Below, in pieces: positions 5,199-9,838 of a DNA stretch of 9,838 bases (the first letter of the stretch is position 1; each line of letters opens with the position of its first letter). Source of the DNA: Lachnospira sp. UBA2821 (GTDB lineage Bacteria; Bacillota; Clostridia; Lachnospirales; Lachnospiraceae); contig DEGR01000011.1 in the NCBI GenBank assembly GCA_002351535.1, positions 1 to 9,838 of the forward strand, written 5' to 3'. Under the pieces are notes generated by a model that was given only the letters and a program-made list of their open reading frames with translations, searched no databases and was not told where the DNA came from. A program made the translations under genes and the position numbers.

Positions 5199-7205
5199 TT
5201 AATTATACGAAACTATTTTGTAATAGCTTTTTGATGTAACCGTAAACATTATAACGTATATTACCGCAAATACTCCCAATGTTCCCAATGTGCATAATCC
5301 GAATAAATGAGCATTGGAAAATGATAACATCTGAAGTATTATTTTAAATATTCTGAATGCAACTGCAACATGTATTGCTGCTACTATTAATGGAAGAATG
5401 AATACCATCATTACCTGTATTTTTATATTTTTCTTTACCTCGTCTGAGCTCATACCTACTTTCTGCATTATTATGAACCTTTCCCTGTCATCATATCCTT
5501 CTGATATCTGCTTATAATATATTATAAGTGCCGTTGCCATCAGAAATATTATACTTACAAATATTCCTATGAACAGGAATCCACCATACATCATGTTAAG
5601 TTCTTCCCTTATTAAATACTGATTTTCAGTATATATGAATTTGTCCCCGTTATTATATATATTTATTTCATCGCATAACCTTTTACTTTCTTTAACATTC
5701 AGATTTGTGTTATACAATACTTTATAATAATATGAAGATAAATTTCCCTCTAAATTGCGTACATTTGAATATATCTCATTCATAATGCTTATATCTTTTA
5801 CAACTATTACATTTACATCCGTAAAGCTTTCTTCAGATGAATCATAAAGGCTTTTGTCCATACTATCTAATATTTTCTTAACACTAAACTCATATTTACT
5901 GTTATTTACATTGAACTTAAGATTTTTAATCTCTTTGCCATTCTTTGTAAATGCAAGAACTTCATCGTCATTAAGTTCATATTTTTTACCGCTTACCTTA
6001 TTATAATCCGATAATGGTATCAGTTCATTTATTACAATATTTCCTTCAGTAAGTGCATTAAAATTTCCACCGTCACACAATTCGGCAGTTTCCTTTTCAG
6101 TGTTTCGAAAAAATAACTCTAGTATGTGTGTTTCAACTTTATTTTTCTCTTTTACACAGAATTTTTTATTAACATCCTCTACTATTTTATTTATTTCATC
6201 TTCACTGTCTGCTTCATCCATATATGAAGTAACCATAATTTCTCTCGGATATGCACTTGATATACTGTCTTCCATACCTGCATACAGACATACTGTTGTA
6301 GAAACACTTATAAGTACCATCGTTGATAATATACATATATTTGCCATACCGACGGCATTCTGCTTCATTCTGTATAACATGCCTGATAATATTGTAAAAT
6401 TATTTGTTCTGTAATATATCCTCTTATTTCTTTTAAGAAGTTTAATTACTGCAATACTTCCCGATGTAAACAAACAGTACGTTCCTATTATTACCGCAAC
6501 AATTGCTATCATAAATGTATTCATCACTTTTAAAGGCTGTTTATACATTAATGCAAAATAATATCCCCATCCCATAGTCAACAATCCTATTGCTGTGATA
6601 ATTATTTTTGTCTTAGGTTCTTTTTCGCCTATCTCTCCTCCATGAAGCATCTCTATCGGGTTGGTAAGATGTATTTTCATAAGATTATATATAAATATAA
6701 CTGAAAATAATGCTATAAAGAATATTATAGTCTCTGTCAATGAATCTGCCGGAATAGCAAACGCCGGTATTGATTGTGATTTAATCAATTTGAACAATAA
6801 CAGAAACATTAATTTGCCAAATACAATTCCAAGAATTATACCTGCAGCTATATCGATTAACATAATGTACACTGTTTCAACATACATCATTATTCCTATA
6901 TGCCTTTTCTCCATCCCGAGAATATTATAAAGACCTATCTCCTGCTTTCTTCTTTTTATCAGAAAACTATTTATATAGAACAAAAATATTACCGAAAATA
7001 TTCTGATTACCCACATTCCGACACCGAGTAATAATACTATATTTTTACCATGGTCCATATTTATTATCTCTTTGCTCTTATATAATGAACTTATCATAAA
7101 ATACATTGTTACTATAAATATTCCCATCAATATATATGGCACATATGTCTTAGAATTTTTACTAAGATTTGACTTTGCCATCTTCATGTAAAATCTGCTA
7201 TTCAC
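5199..7205 (-). CDS. BceB-like ABC transporter permease (antimicrobial peptide sensing/resistance)
   Basis: A 668-residue permease of the Bce/FtsX type, the size and layout of BceB. TM1 is near 22-40, further membrane segments lie near 57-82, 108-139, 158-176, 200-220, 229-256 and 288-310. A large outer domain (about 311-540) precedes the last three segments (541-563, 598-620, 632-655). The motif YYKQISEGYDDRERF (563-577) followed by MQKVGMS is a family hallmark. With its ATPase it should free lipid-II-cycle targets from peptide antibiotics, and in this family the permease also signals to the partner kinase. The outer domain is the least conserved part and probably sets specificity. Translation starts at GTG (7205) with GGAGG 8 nt upstream inside the ATPase gene. 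The two genes overlap by 8 nt, so they are coupled. Which peptide it handles cannot be read from the sequence. Confidence 0.93.
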   Translation of the reverse strand: MNSRFYMKMAKSNLSKNSKTYVPYILMGIFIVTMYFMISSLYKSKEIINMDHGKNIVLLLGVGMWVIRIFSVIFLFYINSFLIKRRKQEIGLYNILGMEKRHIGIMMYVETVYIMLIDIAAGIILGIVFGKLMFLLLFKLIKSQSIPAFAIPADSLTETIIFFIALFSVIFIYNLMKIHLTNPIEMLHGGEIGEKEPKTKIIITAIGLLTMGWGYYFALMYKQPLKVMNTFMIAIVAVIIGTYCLFTSGSIAVIKLLKRNKRIYYRTNNFTILSGMLYRMKQNAVGMANICILSTMVLISVSTTVCLYAGMEDSISSAYPREIMVTSYMDEADSEDEINKIVEDVNKKFCVKEKNKVETHILELFFRNTEKETAELCDGGNFNALTEGNIVINELIPLSDYNKVSGKKYELNDDEVLAFTKNGKEIKNLKFNVNNSKYEFSVKKILDSMDKSLYDSSEESFTDVNVIVVKDISIMNEIYSNVRNLEGNLSSYYYKVLYNTNLNVKESKRLCDEINIYNNGDKFIYTENQYLIREELNMMYGGFLFIGIFVSIIFLMATALIIYYKQISEGYDDRERFIIMQKVGMSSDEVKKNIKIQVMMVFILPLIVAAIHVAVAFRIFKIILQMLSFSNAHLFGLCTLGTLGVFAVIYVIMFTVTSKSYYKIVSYN

Positions 7206-7965
7206 TTATCTCACCTCCGGATGCCAGCACTGTCAGCGAATTTGATATTTTACAATACATTTCCTCATCGCTCATATTTGCTTTATATATCTGGTGGAAC
7301 ACAACGCCGTCTTTTATAAATAATACCCTTGAGGCTCTGCTTGCAGCTTTTGTACTGTGGGTAACCATAAGAATAGTCTGACCATCTATATTAATTTTCT
7401 CAAATACATCAAGTAACTGGTCAGTCGACTTTGAATCAAGTGCTCCTGTAGGTTCATCAGCAAGAATTATTCCGGGATTTGTTATAATTGCCCTTGCAAC
7501 TGCAGCCCTCTGTTTTTGTCCTCCCGACACCTCGTATGGATATTTGTCTATAAATTCTTTTATACCGAGTTTACCAGCTACTATATCAAGTTTCTGCATC
7601 ATTTCATTTACTTTTTTTCCTGATAATACAAGTGGAAGCAATATATTATCTTTCAATGTAAATGTATCAAGAAGATTAAAGTCCTGGAATACAAATCCCA
7701 AATTTTCTCTCCTGAATGAAGCAAGTTCTTTCTCTTTTATATCTACCGTATTTCTTCCATTCAGTAATACTTCTCCACTCGTTGGTTTATCTAACGACGC
7801 GAGTATATTTAATAACGTAGTTTTTCCTGAACCGGATTCTCCCATTATTGCTACATATTCTCCCTGTTCTACCGTAAAATTAACGTCTTTTAATGCCTGT
7901 ACCTGATTTAAGCCAAGCTTTGTAGTATATATTTTCTTTAAATTTTTTACTTCGAGTAATGTCAT
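7198..7965 (-). CDS. BceA-like ABC transporter ATPase
   Basis: A 255-residue ATP-binding subunit with every motif intact: Walker A GESGSGKT (42-49), Q-loop Gln94 in VFQDFNLLD, signature VSGGQKQR (146-153), Walker B IILADEP (166-172) with the D-loop GALD, and H-loop His203. It belongs to the MacB/LolD/BceA branch that pairs with FtsX-type permeases, and it powers the permease encoded directly after it. The ATG at 7965 has AGAAGG 7 nt upstream. The last codons carry the permease's ribosome binding site. It is separated from the kinase gene by a 131-bp gap with an operator-like repeat and a hairpin. That suggests its own inducible promoter, as is usual for Bce transporter genes. Confidence 0.96.
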   Translation of the reverse strand: MTLLEVKNLKKIYTTKLGLNQVQALKDVNFTVEQGEYVAIMGESGSGKTTLLNILASLDKPTSGEVLLNGRNTVDIKEKELASFRRENLGFVFQDFNLLDTFTLKDNILLPLVLSGKKVNEMMQKLDIVAGKLGIKEFIDKYPYEVSGGQKQRAAVARAIITNPGIILADEPTGALDSKSTDQLLDVFEKINIDGQTILMVTHSTKAASRASRVLFIKDGVVFHQIYKANMSDEEMYCKISNSLTVLASGGEISE

Positions 7966-8013
7966 CTTTTTGCCTTCTTTCTTTTTTATTTTCCTCGTTG
8001 CCTATATAATAAT

Positions 8014-8058
8014 AAAAAATGAAATGTTTTGCCTTAGAATAAGCTTACATTTCATTTT
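8014..8058 (-). terminator. Hairpin with T-run between kinase and ATPase genes
   Basis: On the minus strand AAAATGAAATGT (8047-8058) and ACATTTCATTTT (8016-8027) are exactly complementary (12 bp). The loop is 19 nt and holds an inner CTTA/TAAG pairing, and the T6 run (8014-8019) overlaps the stem end. It has the layout of a Rho-independent terminator, though the stem is AT-rich and the loop long, so it may be leaky. It would separate the regulator-kinase transcript from the transporter genes. Confidence 0.55.
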
Positions 8059-8064
8059 CTAACC
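8036..8064 (-). promoter_or_regulatory. Possible activator-dependent promoter for the ABC genes
   Basis: TATTCT (8036-8041, minus strand) could be a -10, with a poor -35 (GGTTAG, 8059-8064) 17 bp upstream and directly beside the inverted repeat at 8064-8079. A weak -35 next to a regulator site is what an activated Bce-type promoter would look like. The start site would fall near 8030, in the loop of the hairpin at 8014-8058, so the induced transcript would escape that terminator. TATTAT/TATATA further down (8003-8014) is an alternative -10. Confidence 0.3.
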
Positions 8065-8079
8065 TTACATTTTTGTAAG
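8064..8079 (-). promoter_or_regulatory. Putative Bce-type response regulator operator
   Basis: The perfect inverted repeat CTTACA-AAAA-TGTAAG lies upstream of the ATPase gene and about 18 bp after the kinase stop codon. It fits the TNACA-N4-TGTAA pattern that I recall being reported for Bce-type response regulators of Firmicutes. A further half-site ATGTAAG recurs 20 bp downstream (8044-8050), about two helical turns away. By eye I found no second full copy in the window. The likely binder is the regulator encoded at 9092-9763; this is inference from motif and position. Confidence 0.6.
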
Positions 8080-8096
8080 AAATCACTTTATTTACT

Positions 8097-9095
8097 TTAT
8101 TCATGAATTTTATGCTCCTGATTAAGCATTAGCACCACTTTTGTTTCTTTGCCAACTTCAGAATCTATATGTATCTTTATTCCAAGCTTTCCTGCCGCAC
8201 TATTACACAAATACAACCCTATTCCGGTAGACTTCTTATTCATCCGTCCATTAAAGCCGGTAAACCCTTTTTCCATTATCCTTGGTATATCCTCTTCACT
8301 AATTCCTATACCATTATCCTCTATTACAAGATTATATTCACCTTCTATATATATCTTAACCTGTCCGTTTTTACCTGTATACTTAACACTGTTAGACAAT
8401 ATCTGCTCTACTATATAACAATACCACTTTTCATCTGTATATATTTCCCTGTCTATACTATCTATTATTAAGGAAATTTTTTTATTAATAAACTGCGTTG
8501 CAAATCTTTTAACAGATTTATTCACCATTGTACTTATATTATACTTTTTGAAAACATAATCAGAGGTTATGTCTTCGAGCTTTAGAAAATTCATGACTGC
8601 ATCGACATAAAATTCTATCTTAAACATCTCTATCTTAAGCTCTTTTATATCAATATTCTCTGATTCCATAGTCTGGATAAGAAGATTGGAAGCCGCTATT
8701 GGCGTTTTTATCTGATGTGCCCATACTGCATAATAGTCCTGCATCTCTTTCATGGATTTTTCTTTATCAGTTATTATCTCTGCCTTCTGTTTCAATAATT
8801 TCTTCAGAATATTTAAATATTCTTCCTCTATGTACGAATCAGCCTTTAAATCATTCACCTCATATATTTCATCAACTCCAATATATTTCTCCATAATTTT
8901 TACTTTTCTGCAAAAAATATAAAAATCATATGCAACATATATAATTATTATAGTTATGTTAACTTCCATAATATACATAATATTTTCAAATGGAATTCTA
9001 TACAGATTCATTATAATTAAACTAATTACAATAATAATAGATGTAAGTATAATTCTGGCTACGTTTTCTTTCAAATAAAATCTCACATATTTCAT
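8097..9095 (-). CDS. BceS-like intramembrane-sensing histidine kinase
   Basis: A 332-residue sensor kinase. Two membrane helices (about 15-31 and 44-62) are joined by a loop of only about a dozen residues, so there is no outer sensing domain. That is the mark of intramembrane-sensing kinases that take their signal from a Bce transporter. The dimerisation region carries the phosphorylated histidine in VWAHQIKTPI (His127). The ATP-binding domain has the N box around ILSNSVKYTG (Asn235), G1 IEDNGIGI (Asp260) and G2 STGIGLYL (about 289-296). It should phosphorylate the regulator encoded just upstream. Its ATG shares the sequence ATGA with the regulator's stop, a 4-nt overlap that indicates coupling; the ribosome binding site is weak (GGGAT). 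Confidence 0.95.
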   Translation of the reverse strand: MKYVRFYLKENVARIILTSIIIVISLIIMNLYRIPFENIMYIMEVNITIIIIYVAYDFYIFCRKVKIMEKYIGVDEIYEVNDLKADSYIEEEYLNILKKLLKQKAEIITDKEKSMKEMQDYYAVWAHQIKTPIAASNLLIQTMESENIDIKELKIEMFKIEFYVDAVMNFLKLEDITSDYVFKKYNISTMVNKSVKRFATQFINKKISLIIDSIDREIYTDEKWYCYIVEQILSNSVKYTGKNGQVKIYIEGEYNLVIEDNGIGISEEDIPRIMEKGFTGFNGRMNKKSTGIGLYLCNSAAGKLGIKIHIDSEVGKETKVVLMLNQEHKIHE

Positions 9096-9763
9096 TCTAT
9101 TATATATCCCATACCTTTTCTTGTCTTAATATAATCTCCAACTCCAATCTCTGATAATTTCTTTCTTAATCTTGTAACATTTACTGTTAAAGTATTATCA
9201 TCAATAAAAGTCTCATTTTCCCATAATGCTTCTATTATATTGTCCCTGCTTATGCATTTTCCTATATTTTCCATCAAAATCTGTATAATTCTAAATTCAT
9301 TTTTTGTTAATTCAATGTTTTTGTCATTATATGTGACAATCTGATTGTTTACATTAAGTATTACACCCATATGTTCTATTACATTTGTTTTTTCTGAAAA
9401 TGAATAAGTTCTTCTTAGCATCGCCTGTATTTTTGCTGTCATTACATTAAGGTCAAATGGCTTTGTTATAAAGTCATCGCCACCCATGTTCATTGCCATA
9501 ACAATATTCATATTGTCCGACATAGAAGATATAAATATAACCGGTACTTTTGACACATTCCTTATACATGTACACCAATGATATCCATTATAAAATGGTA
9601 ATCCGACATCCATCATTACAATATGCGGATTATACTCCGCAAACTCTTCCATAACGTTCTTAAAATTCTTTACTACCCTCACATCATAATCCCACTTGCT
9701 AAGATGTTTATCCATAAGTCCTGCAATTACTTCATCATCTTCTACTACTAATATCCTATACAT
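9092..9763 (-). CDS. OmpR-family response regulator (BceR-like)
   Basis: A 223-residue two-component regulator. The receiver domain (about 1-115) has the acidic pair Asp9/Asp10, the phosphorylated aspartate Asp52 in MMDVGLP, Ser79, and Lys101 in the KPFD motif. The winged-helix DNA-binding domain (about 125-223) contains LTKNEFRIIQILMEN and DNTLTVNVTRLRKKL and ends in TRKGMGYIIE. It is the partner of the kinase encoded directly after it and presumably activates the transporter genes through the repeat at 8064-8079. The ATG at 9763 has AAAGGGAG 7 nt upstream. Only 20 bp separate it from the T-run of a tRNA terminator, and I see no promoter in that space. Confidence 0.95.
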   Translation of the reverse strand: MYRILVVEDDEVIAGLMDKHLSKWDYDVRVVKNFKNVMEEFAEYNPHIVMMDVGLPFYNGYHWCTCIRNVSKVPVIFISSMSDNMNIVMAMNMGGDDFITKPFDLNVMTAKIQAMLRRTYSFSEKTNVIEHMGVILNVNNQIVTYNDKNIELTKNEFRIIQILMENIGKCISRDNIIEALWENETFIDDNTLTVNVTRLRKKLSEIGVGDYIKTRKGMGYIIE

Positions 9764-9783
9764 ATATTTTCTCCCTTTATAAC

Positions 9784-9808
9784 AAAAAAACCACTCGTCA
9801 GAGTGGTT
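9784..9808 (-). terminator. Intrinsic terminator after the tRNA
   Basis: AACCACTC and GAGTGGTT (9789-9796 and 9801-9808) form a perfect 8-bp stem with a 4-nt loop, followed on the minus strand by a T7 run (9784-9790). It lies 12 bp after the tRNA 3' end and 20 bp before the response regulator start codon. Confidence 0.88.
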
Positions 9809-9820
9809 CTAAATTAATAA

Positions 9821-9838
9821 TGAGACATCGGGGATTCG
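9821..9838 (-). tRNA. 3' end of a tRNA gene, cut by the window edge
   Basis: On the minus strand the last 18 bases read CGAAT (T-loop, positions 56-60), CCCCG (3' side of the T stem), ATGTCTC (3' side of the acceptor stem) and A (discriminator base). No CCA is encoded after it, so the tail would be added by nucleotidyltransferase. The acceptor stem predicts a 5' end of GAGACAT. That resembles some tRNA-Lys genes, but the anticodon is outside the window, so identity is open. A terminator follows at once. Confidence 0.72.

Noticed and set aside
9764..9783. TATAAA just before the response regulator as a -10 box
   Set aside because: A start 7 nt further on would fall after the ribosome binding site, and no -35 is at the right distance.

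Overview
The window is AT-rich DNA from what looks like a low-GC Firmicute, most likely a gut Lachnospiraceae/Clostridia relative. The grounds are strong AGGAGG-type ribosome binding sites, AT-rich third positions, a Bce-type peptide-resistance module, a CmpB-family membrane protein and a tRNA without an encoded CCA. That placement is inference; no rRNA is present. Every gene I can support lies on the minus strand, so the reading order runs from high to low coordinates.

Reading order: (1) The right edge cuts the 3' end of a tRNA (9821-9838), followed by its intrinsic terminator. (2) A complete Bce-type module follows: an OmpR-family response regulator (9092-9763) and a short-loop intramembrane-sensing histidine kinase (8097-9095), overlapping by ATGA. 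Next comes a 131-bp gap holding a perfect inverted repeat that fits a Bce-type regulator site plus a hairpin/T-tract. The ABC ATPase (7198-7965) and the large BceB-like permease (5199-7205) overlap by 8 nt. Such modules sense and resist cell-wall-active peptides such as bacitracin and lantibiotics. (3) mnmA (3950-5044), the tRNA 2-thiouridylase, has a short structured leader. (4) Two membrane proteins follow, an AI-2E/PerM-family protein (2745-3905) and a CmpB-like protein (1982-2734), 10 bp apart. (5) From 1717 to 1922 there are five consecutive inverted repeats with no gene. On the minus strand they carry C-rich, anti-Shine-Dalgarno-like loops and end in a 19-bp stem with a T-tract, which suggests an undescribed C-rich regulatory RNA. 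(6) After a gene-poor stretch come a small secreted protein (907-1356) and a lipoprotein (49-822), both of unknown function. Their coding sequences begin with the same 16 nucleotides, and a perfect 10-bp inverted repeat separates them.

How the parts fit: kinase, regulator, ATPase and permease form a self-contained sensing and detoxification circuit in which the permease probably acts as the peptide sensor for the kinase. The putative operator between kinase and ATPase suggests the transporter genes have their own induced promoter while the regulator-kinase pair is expressed separately, perhaps by read-through from the tRNA transcript. MnmA is housekeeping tRNA modification. The secreted protein/lipoprotein pair and the C-rich RNA are the least explained parts.
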